Assembly (NCBI GenBank): GCA_002482525.1
Contig: DLGC01000010.1
Location: 151,793-215,792, forward strand
From: Propionibacteriaceae bacterium UBA7704
GTDB lineage: Bacteria > Actinomycetota > Actinomycetes > Propionibacteriales > Propionibacteriaceae
Reading direction: 5' to 3'
DNA: 64,000 bases
Part shown: positions 52,222-62,028 of the stretch, in pieces
How positions within the stretch are numbered: position 1 is the stretch's first letter
Layout: every line of letters starts with the position of its first letter
Made by a program: the position numbers and the translations under genes
Notes under the pieces: model-generated
Database searches by the model: none
The model's input: the letters and a program-made list of their open reading frames with translations, nothing else
What the model was told of the DNA's origin: nothing

Positions 52222-55200
52222 TCAGACCTCTTGGCTCTCCTGGCTCAGCCATTCGTAGTGGCGGTAGCGCAACACCGCGTCCTCCTGAGCCTGCACGGCC
52301 ATCTTCTCGGCCAACTCGGGATTGGTCCGGGCCACCGTCTTGTAGCGCGTCTCGTGGGCGTAGAAGTCCGCGATCGGCGTGCTCGGCGCCTTGGAGTCCA
52401 GCTTGAACTGCGGCTTGGCTCCGGGAGTCGGCTCCGGGTTGTACCGGTACAGCGGCCAGTGACCGGAAGTCACCGCTTCCTTCATGTGGGCGGCGGAGTC
52501 GGCCAGATCGATCCCGTGCTCGATGCAGGTCGAGTACGCCAAGATCAACGACGGCCCGGGGTAGGCCGCAGCCTCCCGGATCGCACGGACGGTCTGCATC
52601 TCGTTGGCATTCAACGAGATCTGAGCCACATAGACGTCGCGGTAGGCCTGAGCGATCATGCCCAGATCCTTCTTGCGTCCGGGCTTGCCACTGGCCGCGA
52701 ACTTCGCCGCTGCGCCGCGCGGGGTCGCCTTGGAGGCCTGCCCGCCGGTGTTGGAGTACACCTCGGTGTCGAGCACCATCACATTGATGTTCTGGCCGGA
52801 GGCGAACAGGTGATCCAGACCGCCGAAGCCGATGTCATAGGCCCAGCCGTCACCGCCGATCACCCACACCGCGGTCGGCACCAGGGCGTCGGCGATAGCC
52901 GCCAACACATCGGTACCGCCAACGTCGGGCTTGGCTGCCAGGATCTCCTTGAGCTGAGCGACCCGAGCCCGCTGTTCGGCGACGGCCGGTTCATCGGTCA
53001 CGTTGATCGTGGTGTCGGTCAGCCCGGCAACCAGTTCGTCGCTCAGACCCAGGTCGGAAGCCAGCGAGGTCACCAGGGTGCGCGCCTGCTCCGAACGTTC
53101 CTCTACGCCCAGTTCCAGACCCATGCCGAACTCGGCATTGTCCTCGAACAGGGAGTTGTTCCAGGACGGCCCCTGTCCGGCTGCGTTCTGGGCCCACGGC
53201 GTGGTCGGCAGATTGCCGCCGTAGATCGAGGAGCAGCCGGTGGCGTTGGCCACGACCATCCGATCGCCCATGAGCTGGGTGATCAGCTTCAGGTACGGGG
53301 TCTCGCCACAACCGGCACAGGCACCTGAGAACTCGAACAGCGGCTCCAGCAGCTGGACGCCCTTGACCGTGTCGGTGCGCACCGTGGTGCGGTCGACCTC
53401 GGGCAGCGACAGGTAGTAGTCGAAGCCGATCCTCTGGGCATCGCGAACCTCCTCGGCGTCCACCATGTTGAGCGCCTTGTGACCGGGCTCGGTCTTGGAG
53501 CTGGCCGGGCAGACCGACACACACACGGTGCAGCCGGTGCAGTCATCGGGAGCCACCTGGACGGCGAGCCGGGTACCGGCGGGGAAGTCGCGTCCCATGG
53601 TCGCTTTGGATTCGAACTCCGTCGGTGCGCCGACGATCGACTCCTCGGTGAAGGTCTTCATCCGGATCGCGGCGTGCGGGCAGGCCAGGGTGCACTTTCC
53701 GCAGTCGATGCACAGGCTGGCGTCCCACTTCGGCAGTTCGGTTGCCAGGGCGCGCTTTTCCAGCTTGGCGGTGTTGGTCGGGAAAGTGCCACCGGGCGGC
53801 ATCGCCGAGACCGGGAGCAGGTCACCTTCACCGGCAATCAGCCGCTTCACGGTGGCCAAGGTGGCGTCGTCGGTGCCGTTGACGGTCACTCCCGCCGGTG
53901 CCGACGGGCCGGAGACCTCGCCGATGACGACTTCCTGCAGCCCCGCGATGGCGTGGTCGATGGCCTTGATGTTGGCCTCCACCACGGCGGTGCCGCGCTT
54001 GGCGTACGCCTTGGCGGCGCTGTCCTTGGCCAACGCCAGCGCCTCTTCGACCGGCAACACATCGGCGAGTGCGAAGAAGCAGGCCTGCATCACGGTGTTG
54101 ACCCGCTTACCCAGGCCGGCAGCACCGGCCACTGCCGCCGCGTCGATCGTGTAGACCTTCAACTGCTTGTCCACGATGGTCTGCTGAACCGCGGCGGTCA
54201 GATGGTTCCAGATCTCCTCACCGGAGTAGGGGGCTGCGAACAGCACCGTGGCGCCGGGCTTGGCGATGTCGAGCACCGGGATCTGCTCCAGGAAGCGGAA
54301 CTGGTGGACAGCTACGAAGTCGGCGTGTTCGATCAGGTAGGGCTGGTCGATGGGATCGGGTCCAAAGCGAAGGTGCGAGACGGTGACCGACCCGGCCTTC
54401 TTGGAGTCATAGACGAAGTAGCCCTGGGAGAACAGCTCAGTGTGCTCTCCGATCAGCTTGACCGAGTTCTTGTTGGCACCCACTGTGCCGTCCGAGCCCA
54501 GACCGTAGAACACGGCTTGACGGGCGCGGCTGGTCAGCGCGAAGGACGGGTCGGTCGGCAGGCTGAGGTGGGTCACGTCGTCGACGATGCCGACGGTGAA
54601 GCGACGGCGCGCGGATTCGCCGGCCTGCAATGCAGCCAACTCGGTGTAGACCGCTGCGACGTCACGCGGGGTGAACTCCTTGGAGCCCAGACCGTAGCGG
54701 CCACCGATGGTGGTGGTGGCACCCGGACGATACTCGGCGAGCGCAGCGACGGTGTCGAGGTAGAGCGGCTCGCCGAGCGAACCAGCCTCCTTGACGCGGT
54801 CCAGCACGGCGATGGACTTGACCGACTCCGGCAGGGCGGCGATGAACTCCTCGGTCGGGAACGGACGGTACAACCGCACCACCACCACGCCGACCTTCTC
54901 GCCATCGGCGACAAGCTTCGCCACGGTGCTGCGCACGGTGTGAGCGCCGGAGCCCATGATGACGACGACACGCTCGGCGTCGGGGGCACCGTAGTACTCC
55001 ACCAGGTCGTAGCGGCGTCCGGTGAGGGCGTAGAACTCATCGAGCTTGGCTGCGACCATGCCGGGCACCTTCTCGTAGAAGGTGTTCGCAGCCTCACGGC
55101 CTTGGAAGAAGACATCGGGGTTCTGGGCGGTGCCGCGCAGCACCGGCGCGGAAGGCTGCATGGCCCGTGAGCGCTGAGCGAGCACGGCCTGCTCGTCGAC

Positions 55201-55848
55201 CAAAGAGGCCAGTTCGGCATCGCTGAGCAGTCGAACGCGGTTCACCTCGTGGCTGGTACGGAAGCCGTCGAAGAAGTGCAGGAACGGCACTCGAGCCTCC
55301 AGCGTCGTGGCGTGAGCCACGGCGGCCATGTCGTGGGCTTCCTGCACGCTGCCCGAAGAGAGCAGGGCCCAACCGGTGGTTCGCGCCGCCATCACGTCGG
55401 AGTGATCCCCGAAGATGCTCAGCGCATGGGTGGCAACCGCACGAGCTGCCACATGCAGCACACCCGGAGTGAGCTCACCGGCGATCTTGAACATGTTGGG
55501 CAGCATCAGCAGCAGGCCCTGTGAGCTGGTGAAGGTGCTGGCCAAGGCTCCGGCCTGAATTGCGCCGTGCAAGGTGCCCGCGGCGCCGGCCTCGGACTGC
55601 ATTTCGATGACGCGGGGCACAGCACCCCAGATGTTCTTCTTGCCGCGGGCGCTCCACACGTCGGCATGCTCACCCATCGGGGAGGCCGGCGTGATCGGGT
55701 AGATCGCGCAGATGTCACTGAGTCGGTGGGCGACTGAGGCTGCTGCCTCATTTCCGTCCACACAGGACCATTGCGCAGCGACAGGCGTTGCGGACGGGTT
55801 CTTGGTTGCGTCTTCGCCGGTAGCTGGAGGCGTGACTAGCGCGGTCAT
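52222..55848 (-). CDS. nifJ: Pyruvate:ferredoxin (flavodoxin) oxidoreductase
   Basis: A 1208-residue single-chain PFOR. The N-terminal pyrimidine domain begins YPITPASPMGEHAD (residue about 50). Two [4Fe-4S] ferredoxin motifs follow: CIDCGKCTLACPHA near residue 708 and CTGCTVCVSVCPA near 770. A third cysteine-rich motif CAGCGETPY is at about 840, and the TPP-binding segment GDGWAYDIGFGGLDHL near 1000. It oxidises pyruvate to acetyl-CoA and CO2 and reduces ferredoxin or flavodoxin, supporting anaerobic growth. AGGAG before the ATG at 55848 fixes the start. It depends on TPP, which links it to the thiamine uptake system. Confidence 0.97.
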   Translation of the reverse strand: MTALVTPPATGEDATKNPSATPVAAQWSCVDGNEAAASVAHRLSDICAIYPITPASPMGEHADVWSARGKKNIWGAVPRVIEMQSEAGAAGTLHGAIQAGALASTFTSSQGLLLMLPNMFKIAGELTPGVLHVAARAVATHALSIFGDHSDVMAARTTGWALLSSGSVQEAHDMAAVAHATTLEARVPFLHFFDGFRTSHEVNRVRLLSDAELASLVDEQAVLAQRSRAMQPSAPVLRGTAQNPDVFFQGREAANTFYEKVPGMVAAKLDEFYALTGRRYDLVEYYGAPDAERVVVIMGSGAHTVRSTVAKLVADGEKVGVVVVRLYRPFPTEEFIAALPESVKSIAVLDRVKEAGSLGEPLYLDTVAALAEYRPGATTTIGGRYGLGSKEFTPRDVAAVYTELAALQAGESARRRFTVGIVDDVTHLSLPTDPSFALTSRARQAVFYGLGSDGTVGANKNSVKLIGEHTELFSQGYFVYDSKKAGSVTVSHLRFGPDPIDQPYLIEHADFVAVHQFRFLEQIPVLDIAKPGATVLFAAPYSGEEIWNHLTAAVQQTIVDKQLKVYTIDAAAVAGAAGLGKRVNTVMQACFFALADVLPVEEALALAKDSAAKAYAKRGTAVVEANIKAIDHAIAGLQEVVIGEVSGPSAPAGVTVNGTDDATLATVKRLIAGEGDLLPVSAMPPGGTFPTNTAKLEKRALATELPKWDASLCIDCGKCTLACPHAAIRMKTFTEESIVGAPTEFESKATMGRDFPAGTRLAVQVAPDDCTGCTVCVSVCPASSKTEPGHKALNMVDAEEVRDAQRIGFDYYLSLPEVDRTTVRTDTVKGVQLLEPLFEFSGACAGCGETPYLKLITQLMGDRMVVANATGCSSIYGGNLPTTPWAQNAAGQGPSWNNSLFEDNAEFGMGLELGVEERSEQARTLVTSLASDLGLSDELVAGLTDTTINVTDEPAVAEQRARVAQLKEILAAKPDVGGTDVLAAIADALVPTAVWVIGGDGWAYDIGFGGLDHLFASGQNINVMVLDTEVYSNTGGQASKATPRGAAAKFAASGKPGRKKDLGMIAQAYRDVYVAQISLNANEMQTVRAIREAAAYPGPSLILAYSTCIEHGIDLADSAAHMKEAVTSGHWPLYRYNPEPTPGAKPQFKLDSKAPSTPIADFYAHETRYKTVARTNPELAEKMAVQAQEDAVLRYRHYEWLSQESQEV

Positions 55849-55900
55849 AGGTTCTCCTGTCAAAAATTCGGGCCAAGCCAGTATCGACCTGCATAGCAAT

Positions 55901-55942
55901 GGCTGTCAGCCGAAGCAGGAAGCTCCTGCTCAACTGACAGCC
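55901..55942 (-). promoter_or_regulatory. Nested hairpin in the PFOR leader
   Basis: GGCTGTCAG (55901) pairs with CTGACAGCC (55934), and inside it GCAGGA (55915) pairs with TCCTGC (55924). The structure lies about 53 bases upstream of the PFOR start codon. It could act as an operator or mRNA structure controlling translation. The 55849-56150 interval holds no other gene that I can support. Confidence 0.5.
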
Positions 55943-56150
55943 GCGTCATGAGTGGTTGGCCCACGGCAGCACTTCTGAGTGCCACTCTGATCTCTCCGTC
56001 GGAATCGTCGGTGTGTTTCCGTCTGGTCCAGCGCCGGTTGCGGGGGTTTTCCCGTTGGGTCGCCGATCAGGGCCTCTTTGGCGCTAGAGGATACCTGCGA
56101 ATTCGATGCAGCACTAGCCCCTTTACAAGGCAGTTTGATAGTACAAGAGG

Positions 56151-57617
56151 TCAGTCGTCGAGGTGTACCCGTCCGGGTATCGAACGCTTACCGACCAATG
56201 GCTCGAGGACCCAGTACGCGGCTGCTGCACCGAGGCCGGCCACCCACCATCCCAGCGAATTCCAGCCGATCCAGGTATTAGACAGCGGCCCGGCGAACCA
56301 CACCTGGTCACCGACCTGCACCCGCGCACACAGGATGCCCAGCACGATGCCGAACAACCACGCGCTGACCGCAGGCCAGTGAAAGCCTCTGTGGAACCAG
56401 TAGTCAGAGTCATCGTCGGTGATGTTCAGATCGCCGGAGAACAGTTCGCGGCGCAGAATCAGGTCCAAACCGAACACGCCAACCCAGGCCACCAGTGGAA
56501 CCAGCAAGAAACCCACCAGCGCGGAGAAGGCGTCCGCGCCGGTCTGATCCTCGGTGGCGGTGCGTATCGCCACGATGATCGCGGCCACGACCGCGATCAC
56601 GGCGGCATTGATCACCGAGGCCTTCGGACGCGGCAGCCGCACTCCGGCTGCCTGCAGGCTCAACCCGGCGGAGTACATGGCCATGTCGGCCGCGGTGAAC
56701 AGTCCCAGGAACGCCGCGATCAGATAGGGCACCAGCAGCCAATCGGGCACGGCCAGGCCGACCGCACTGGCCGAGCCGCCGAAGGCCATCACATTGCCCA
56801 GGGTGAGGATCGAGCCGGCTGCGATCAGAATCACCAACGGGGCGGTCGATCCGGCGAGTGTCACGCCGATGAGTTTGAGTTTTGAGGTGTCCCCGGGCAG
56901 ATAGCGGGTGTAATCGGCACCGACCGCGAGCCAACTGACGCCACCAACGGTGGCCACCAACGCGATACCGGCCATCACCGCGGCGAAACTGCCGGCGGGA
57001 GCGGCCATCGCGGCAGACCAATCGACCGTGGTCAGGGCGATGACGCACACCACGACGGTGAACAGCGCCAGTGCCCAGCCCAGCCATTTCTGGACCCACA
57101 TGATCGTGGCGTGACCGAAGTAGCTGATGGCGGCAGCGCCGGCGATCAGCACCACGACCAACGGCACGGTGACCGGCGCGCCCAGCACCGGCAGCCCCAG
57201 GTTCTGCGCGACTTCGACCACGGTGAAGGTCGCGGTCGTGCTCATCGCCACCTCGAAGCCGACCAGGCCCAACCAGACCACCGCGATCGGGCCGAGGTTG
57301 CCGCGCACGCCGAAGGTTGCCCGAGAGGCCACCATCGTGGGGACGCCCGATCGCGGACCGGCAAGGCTGATCAGCGCAACGAAAGCGAAGGAACCGGCAG
57401 CGCCGATCAGTGCCACCAGGGCGATCTGCCAGACCGAAAGACCGAGCTGGGCCAGCCGCGCCCCCACAGCCAGGGTGAATACCCCGATATTGGCCGCCAT
57501 CCAGGTCCAGAGGATGTCCGAGGGCCTGGTGGTGCGTTCCTCGGCGGGGACATGCTCCATGCCGCGTTGTTCGACCCGCCAAGCCAGCGGTCCATCAACC
57601 CGGCTCAGCCGGGACAT
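56151..57617 (-). CDS. NCS1-family cytosine/purine permease
   Basis: A 488-residue membrane protein with about 12 helices of the NCS1 family (CodB, purine and hydantoin permeases). Landmarks are WTWMAANIGVFTLAVGARL near residue 37, TMVASRATFGVRGN near 97 and GADYTRYLPGDTSKLK near 225. It is a cation- or proton-coupled nucleobase importer; the exact base is not clear. The start at ATG 57617 begins the conserved region; upstream extension runs into ffs and is rejected. TATTCT about 18 bases upstream may be the -10 box. Confidence 0.86.
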   Translation of the reverse strand: MSRLSRVDGPLAWRVEQRGMEHVPAEERTTRPSDILWTWMAANIGVFTLAVGARLAQLGLSVWQIALVALIGAAGSFAFVALISLAGPRSGVPTMVASRATFGVRGNLGPIAVVWLGLVGFEVAMSTTATFTVVEVAQNLGLPVLGAPVTVPLVVVLIAGAAAISYFGHATIMWVQKWLGWALALFTVVVCVIALTTVDWSAAMAAPAGSFAAVMAGIALVATVGGVSWLAVGADYTRYLPGDTSKLKLIGVTLAGSTAPLVILIAAGSILTLGNVMAFGGSASAVGLAVPDWLLVPYLIAAFLGLFTAADMAMYSAGLSLQAAGVRLPRPKASVINAAVIAVVAAIIVAIRTATEDQTGADAFSALVGFLLVPLVAWVGVFGLDLILRRELFSGDLNITDDDSDYWFHRGFHWPAVSAWLFGIVLGILCARVQVGDQVWFAGPLSNTWIGWNSLGWWVAGLGAAAAYWVLEPLVGKRSIPGRVHLDD

Positions 57618-57811
57618 TCGGAAGCCCACGAAACCTGAGAATATGCCAAGACCATCCCTAATGCCGAGTCGTGCCCAACCGCGGACTCGGCCCCGTGCGG
57701 CCCGCAGTCGGGCTGTGGCGATGACAGCATCGAGCATTCCCATCAACGACCCGCATCGCGGTGCCCGGGCCGCGGCTCGCCAGCAGACTCGGCAGACCAG
57801 TAGACTCGTCC

Positions 57812-57902
57812 ACGGTTCCCCGCGCGGCGGTACCTCGCCCAACTCCCCCAGGGTCGGAAGACAGCAAGGGTAAGTGAGCTCTTCCGGGTGCGCGGGGGCC
57901 GT
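57812..57902 (+). ncRNA. ffs: Signal recognition particle RNA (small bacterial type)
   Basis: A long closing helix, ACGGTTCCCCGCGC with GCGCGGGGGCCGT, encloses the conserved tip CCCCCAGGGTCGGAAGACAG followed by CAAGGGTAA. The loop CAGG(G)TCGGAAGACAGCAA matches the SRP RNA domain IV that binds Ffh and FtsY. The gene lies just before dnaX, as in many actinobacteria. SRP RNA targets membrane proteins to the translocon. Confidence 0.95.
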
Positions 57903-57949
57903 TCAATTTCGGGCCGACAACTGTCGGCGGTAACCGTTAAGGTGCAACC

Positions 57950-60139
57950 GTGGACGACCGAGACGACGACCTATTCGAGGACGACCTCCCCGAACCCGAG
58001 GACTACCCCACCCAGGACGGTCCCGACCTGTTCGGCGCAGAGCCCACGGTCGATGAGCCGGCCGACGCGATCATCGAGATTGCCGATCCACCGACCTCAG
58101 CAGCCCTCATGGACGCTATCGACGCCCGACGTCGGCCCAGCGAACACATCGAACGGCCCGAAACACCGCTGGCGCTGTACCGCCGCTACCGCCCCGAGAC
58201 CTTCGCCCAAGTCATCGGTCAGGAGCAGGTCACCGAACCCCTGCAACGGGCGCTGGTGAACAACCGAGTCAACCACGCCTATCTCTTCTCCGGTCCGCGC
58301 GGCTGCGGAAAGACCACCAGCGCACGCATCCTGGCGCGCTGTTTGAACTGCGCCGAGGGTCCCACGCCCGAGCCCTGCGGCGAGTGTCAGTCCTGTCGAG
58401 ATCTGGCCCGTGGCGGCACTGGCAGCATCGATGTCATCGAGATCGACGCAGCGTCCCACGGTGGCGTCAACGAAGCCCGGGATCTTCGGGAACGTGCCTT
58501 CTTCGCACCAGTCCACAGCCGATACAAGATCTACATCATCGACGAGGCACACATGGTCACCAAGGAGGGCTTCAACGCCCTGCTGAAGGTGGTCGAGGAG
58601 CCCCCGCCCCACGTGAAGTTCATCTTCGCCACCACCGAACCGGAGAAGGTGCTCGGCACCATTCGTTCGCGCACCCACCACTACCCGTTCCGCCTCGTGC
58701 CCCCGAAGACGCTGAGCAGCTACCTCGGCGAGTTGTGCGAGGCCGAGGGAATCGCGGTCGAACCGACCGTGCTTCCCCTCGTGGTTCGGGCCGGAGCCGG
58801 CTCGGTGCGTGATTCGTTGTCGGTGTTGGATCAACTCCTCGGTGGAGCAGCCGAGGCGGGCGTCAGCTACCAGCAAGCCACCGCGCTGCTGGGCTACACC
58901 CCTGAAGCGCTGCTGGACGAGATCATCGGTGCCTTTGCCGCCGGCGATGCCCAAGGCGTCTTCACGGCCATCGACAAGGTGATCGAAACCGGGCAGGACC
59001 CGCGCCGCTTCGCGGAGGATCTGCTGCACCGATTGCGCGATCTGATCATCATTTCCGCTGTCCCCGAAGCTTTCGCCAGCGGACTCATCGACGTCTCCGG
59101 CGATCAGGCCGAGCGACTCACCACTCAAGCCGACTCACTGGGCAGCGGCGAACTCACCCGCGCCGCCGAAGTAATCGCCCTCGGGCTCACCGAGATGCGC
59201 GGCACCACAGCGCCCCGCCTGCACCTGGAACTGATGTGCGCCCGGGTGCTGCTGCCTGGTGCCGATGCCGGGGATCGCGGGGTGCACGCTCGACTGGATC
59301 GACTTGAGCGCCGCCTGAGTATCGCCACCGCGGGAGGTGCCGAGCCCGAGGCGATCGCCACTCCAGCGCCCTCGACTCCAGCAACACCGGCGCCGAACCC
59401 TCCGGCGACCACCTCCCGGCCCGGAACCGCTGCGGCCAAGAAAGGGGCACGCGACCCGTGGGCGGCGTCCGGCGCCACCATGGCCGCCGCATCTCCTCCG
59501 AGCGCGACGCCGCAGCCGAGCGAATCCAAGCCGACCCCAGCCGCTGCGCCGCAGACCAGCGCGCCCGACCCGACTGCCGAGCCAGGCCCGGCACCGACCC
59601 CGCCCAAGGCTGCTCCGACTCCGGCCAAGCCCGCCGATCCGGGCAGCCTGACCACTGCGGATCTGCGCAGTCTGTGGCCTCAGGTACTGGACACAGTGAA
59701 GGGTCGGCGTCGGTTCACCTGGATTCTGCTCAGCCAGAACGCCCAGGTGGTGCAACTACTCAACAAGACACTGACGGTGGGATTCGCCAACGACGGCGCT
59801 CGGGACAGCTTCAGTCGCAGCAGCAGCGTGGACATTCTTAGGGCGGCGATCATGGAGGTCGTCGGAGCCGACGTCAGCATCGAGTTGGTCATCGATGCCA
59901 CCGCCGCCGACGATTCCGCTCCAGCCCCGGCACCTGCCGCGAAGCCCAATCCGGTTCCGAAGCCGTCCGCGGCGGCAAAAGAAGCCAAGGCGAATATCAA
60001 GCCAACGCGTTCAGGACCCTCGCCCGAAGAGGCCGAGCCAGAACCCGACCGCGACGATGCCGAGATCGCCGAGGACAATGTCGACGGCGAAGAGCTGCTC
60101 AAGAAACACTTGGGCGCGGAATTGATCGACCCGACGTAA
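57950..60139 (+). CDS. dnaX: DNA polymerase III gamma/tau subunit
   Basis: A 729-residue clamp-loader ATPase. An acidic N-terminal extension of about 70 residues precedes YRRYRPETFAQVIGQEQV. Walker A is GPRGCGKTTSARILARC and the zinc module has CLNC and CGECQSC. Walker B is YIIDEAHMVTKEG. Beyond residue about 400 lies a Pro/Ala-rich linker and a tau-like C-terminal domain. It loads the beta clamp. The GTG start has TAAGGT six bases before it (leaderless). It starts the dnaX-ybaB-recR group. Confidence 0.95.
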   Translation: MDDRDDDLFEDDLPEPEDYPTQDGPDLFGAEPTVDEPADAIIEIADPPTSAALMDAIDARRRPSEHIERPETPLALYRRYRPETFAQVIGQEQVTEPLQRALVNNRVNHAYLFSGPRGCGKTTSARILARCLNCAEGPTPEPCGECQSCRDLARGGTGSIDVIEIDAASHGGVNEARDLRERAFFAPVHSRYKIYIIDEAHMVTKEGFNALLKVVEEPPPHVKFIFATTEPEKVLGTIRSRTHHYPFRLVPPKTLSSYLGELCEAEGIAVEPTVLPLVVRAGAGSVRDSLSVLDQLLGGAAEAGVSYQQATALLGYTPEALLDEIIGAFAAGDAQGVFTAIDKVIETGQDPRRFAEDLLHRLRDLIIISAVPEAFASGLIDVSGDQAERLTTQADSLGSGELTRAAEVIALGLTEMRGTTAPRLHLELMCARVLLPGADAGDRGVHARLDRLERRLSIATAGGAEPEAIATPAPSTPATPAPNPPATTSRPGTAAAKKGARDPWAASGATMAAASPPSATPQPSESKPTPAAAPQTSAPDPTAEPGPAPTPPKAAPTPAKPADPGSLTTADLRSLWPQVLDTVKGRRRFTWILLSQNAQVVQLLNKTLTVGFANDGARDSFSRSSSVDILRAAIMEVVGADVSIELVIDATAADDSAPAPAPAAKPNPVPKPSAAAKEAKANIKPTRSGPSPEEAEPEPDRDDAEIAEDNVDGEELLKKHLGAELIDPT

Positions 60140-60190
60140 TCACTGCGGCCCGGCTAGCATGGCGGGGCCGTCACCGTGCGAGGAGAGCCC

Positions 60191-60556
60191 ATGTTCGATC
60201 CAGGTTCCATGGATCTGTCCAGCCTGCTTCAGCAGGCCCAGGAGTTGCAGGCGCAGATGGAAAGCGCCCAAGCTGAACTGGGCGCGAAGACCGTCACCGG
60301 TACCTCCGGAGGTGGCCTGGTCGAGGCCACCGTCAGCGGCACCGGTGAACTGCTCGGCCTGGTGATCAAGCCCGACGCCGTCGACCTCGACGACTTGGAG
60401 ACACTGGCCGACCTGATCGTGGCCGCCGTCCGCGACGGCAACCATCAAGCCATGGCGTTGGCACGAGCGACCATGCCCGCCATGCCAGAGCTGCCAGAAC
60501 TGCCCGACCTGCCCGACTTGCCCGACCTGCCGAACCTGCCCGGTTCCGGCATCTAG
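60191..60556 (+). CDS. YbaB/EbfC nucleoid-associated protein
   Basis: A 121-residue member of the YbaB/EbfC family: coiled-coil helix (LLQQAQELQAQMESAQAEL), then GGGLVEATVSGTGELLGLVI and a C-terminal helix. It binds DNA as a dimer and sits between dnaX and recR as is usual. Odd feature: the last 25 residues are a PELPELPDLPDLPDLPNL run, an unusual acidic Pro-rich tail. GAGGAG precedes the ATG at 60191. Confidence 0.93.
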   Translation: MFDPGSMDLSSLLQQAQELQAQMESAQAELGAKTVTGTSGGGLVEATVSGTGELLGLVIKPDAVDLDDLETLADLIVAAVRDGNHQAMALARATMPAMPELPELPDLPDLPDLPNLPGSGI

Positions 60557-60565
60557 GCCACCGTC

Positions 60566-61174
60566 ATGTACGAGGGCCCAATCCAAGTCCTCATCGACGA
60601 GCTGGCCCGATTACCCGGAGTCGGACCCAAAGGGGCCCAGCGCATCGCTTTCCACATTCTGGCTACCGACCCCGCCGACGTTGATCGCCTTGCCGACGCG
60701 TTGCGGGAAGTGACCCAGAAGGTGAAGTTCTGCGAGACCTGCTTCAACATCTCCGAACAGGCCACCTGCCGGATCTGCCAGGATCCCCGCCGTGATCGCA
60801 CCGCGATCTGCGTGGTGGAGGAATCCAAAGATGTCATGGCCATCGAACGCACCAATGAGTTTCGCGGCCTCTACCACGTGCTCGGCGGCGCGATCAGCCC
60901 GATCGACAATGTCGGCCCGTCCGATCTGCGCATCCGAGAACTGATGACGCGACTGGCCGACAACACGGTGACCGAAGTGATTCTGGCCACCGATCCCAAC
61001 CTGGAGGGTGAAGCCACGGCTACCTTCATCACTCGCCTGCTCAACGACAGCGGCATCGTGGTGTCACGCCTGGCCAGCGGACTCCCGGTGGGCGGCGACT
61101 TGGAGTATGCCGACGAGGTGACCTTGGGACGAGCCTTCCAGGGCCGTCGTCAGGTGAATGAGGCCCGCAGTTGA
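60566..61174 (+). CDS. recR: Recombination mediator protein RecR
   Basis: A 202-residue RecR with the helix-hairpin-helix LPGVGPKGAQRIAFHI, the zinc finger CETCFNISEQATCRIC, and a Toprim domain (CVVEESKDVMAIER, VILATDPNLEGEATA). It joins RecO to load RecA at single-strand gaps. It follows ybaB closely and its stop overlaps the next gene's start. This is a complete, canonical member of the dnaX-ybaB-recR block. Confidence 0.97.
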   Translation: MYEGPIQVLIDELARLPGVGPKGAQRIAFHILATDPADVDRLADALREVTQKVKFCETCFNISEQATCRICQDPRRDRTAICVVEESKDVMAIERTNEFRGLYHVLGGAISPIDNVGPSDLRIRELMTRLADNTVTEVILATDPNLEGEATATFITRLLNDSGIVVSRLASGLPVGGDLEYADEVTLGRAFQGRRQVNEARS

Positions 61175-62028
61175 GCCTTTCGCACCCCGTTCGGCTGATC
61201 GCAACCGACTTGGACGGCACGCTGTTGTTGCCCGACAAGACCGTGAGCGCGCGCAACCGCGCCTCGCTGAACGCGGCGGCAGCAGCTGGGTTGACGCTAC
61301 TCACCGCCACCGGACGCCAACTGCGCCACGTTCCCGTCGATCTCACCGATCTCGGTTTCCACTATGCGATCGGCGCCAATGGAGCCATCTGTGTCGACCT
61401 GGCCGACGACACTGTGGTCTTCGCCGAAACGATCAGCGCTGAGGCTCTGCTCAGCCTGAACGAACTGCTGCGCCGACATGTGCCGCAGGTCCGATTGGCC
61501 GCCTCGCGCAACGACGGCGAGTACCACCTGTGCGAACCCGGCTATCTGGAGCTGATTCCCGCAGAGGAGAGGCTGCCACCGAACTGGCGGACCGAGGTCG
61601 TAACCCTGGCTGAGCTGCTGGCCGAGCCCACCATCAAGGTCACCCTCCGCCACCCCGAACTCAGCCCGGTCGAACTCCTTGCCATAGTGCAAGCCTTCGA
61701 CCTGGTGGAGCTTTCCGTGACGATCTCCGGTGCGCCCTTCGTCGAAGTCGGTAGCGCGCAGGCCACCAAAGCCACGGCAATCGCCCGGGTATGCCGCACA
61801 CTGCAGATTCCGGCCGCTGCGGTCATGGCGATCGGCGATTCGCTCAACGACATGGACATGGTGGCGTGGGCCGGGCATGGCGTCGCCATGGGCAATGCCG
61901 ACCCGGTATTGCGCGACATCGCCGATCACACCACGACGACCAACACCGCCGACGGGTTTGCCCTGGCCGTGGAGAATGTTCTTCTGGAGGGAGATCACAC
62001 ATGGAACCAATCGGCGACCCTGTCCTGA
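61171..62028 (+). CDS. Cof-type HAD phosphatase
   Basis: A 285-residue HAD-superfamily (Cof/YbjI) hydrolase. The N-terminal nucleophile motif is LIATDLDGTLL, motif II around TATGRQLRHVP, and the C-terminal motif IAIGDSLNDMDMVAWAG. A Cof-type C2 cap domain lies between. It dephosphorylates sugar phosphates or FMN/PLP-like substrates in the cytoplasm. The start TTG overlaps the recR stop (TTGA). The stop is 28 bases inside the following gene. Confidence 0.9.
   Translation: MSLSHPVRLIATDLDGTLLLPDKTVSARNRASLNAAAAAGLTLLTATGRQLRHVPVDLTDLGFHYAIGANGAICVDLADDTVVFAETISAEALLSLNELLRRHVPQVRLAASRNDGEYHLCEPGYLELIPAEERLPPNWRTEVVTLAELLAEPTIKVTLRHPELSPVELLAIVQAFDLVELSVTISGAPFVEVGSAQATKATAIARVCRTLQIPAAAVMAIGDSLNDMDMVAWAGHGVAMGNADPVLRDIADHTTTTNTADGFALAVENVLLEGDHTWNQSATLS

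Noticed and set aside
57618..57842. N-terminal extension of the NCS1 permease gene to 57842
   Set aside because: It would overlap the ffs gene on the other strand, and the extra residues are Arg-rich without similarity to the family.
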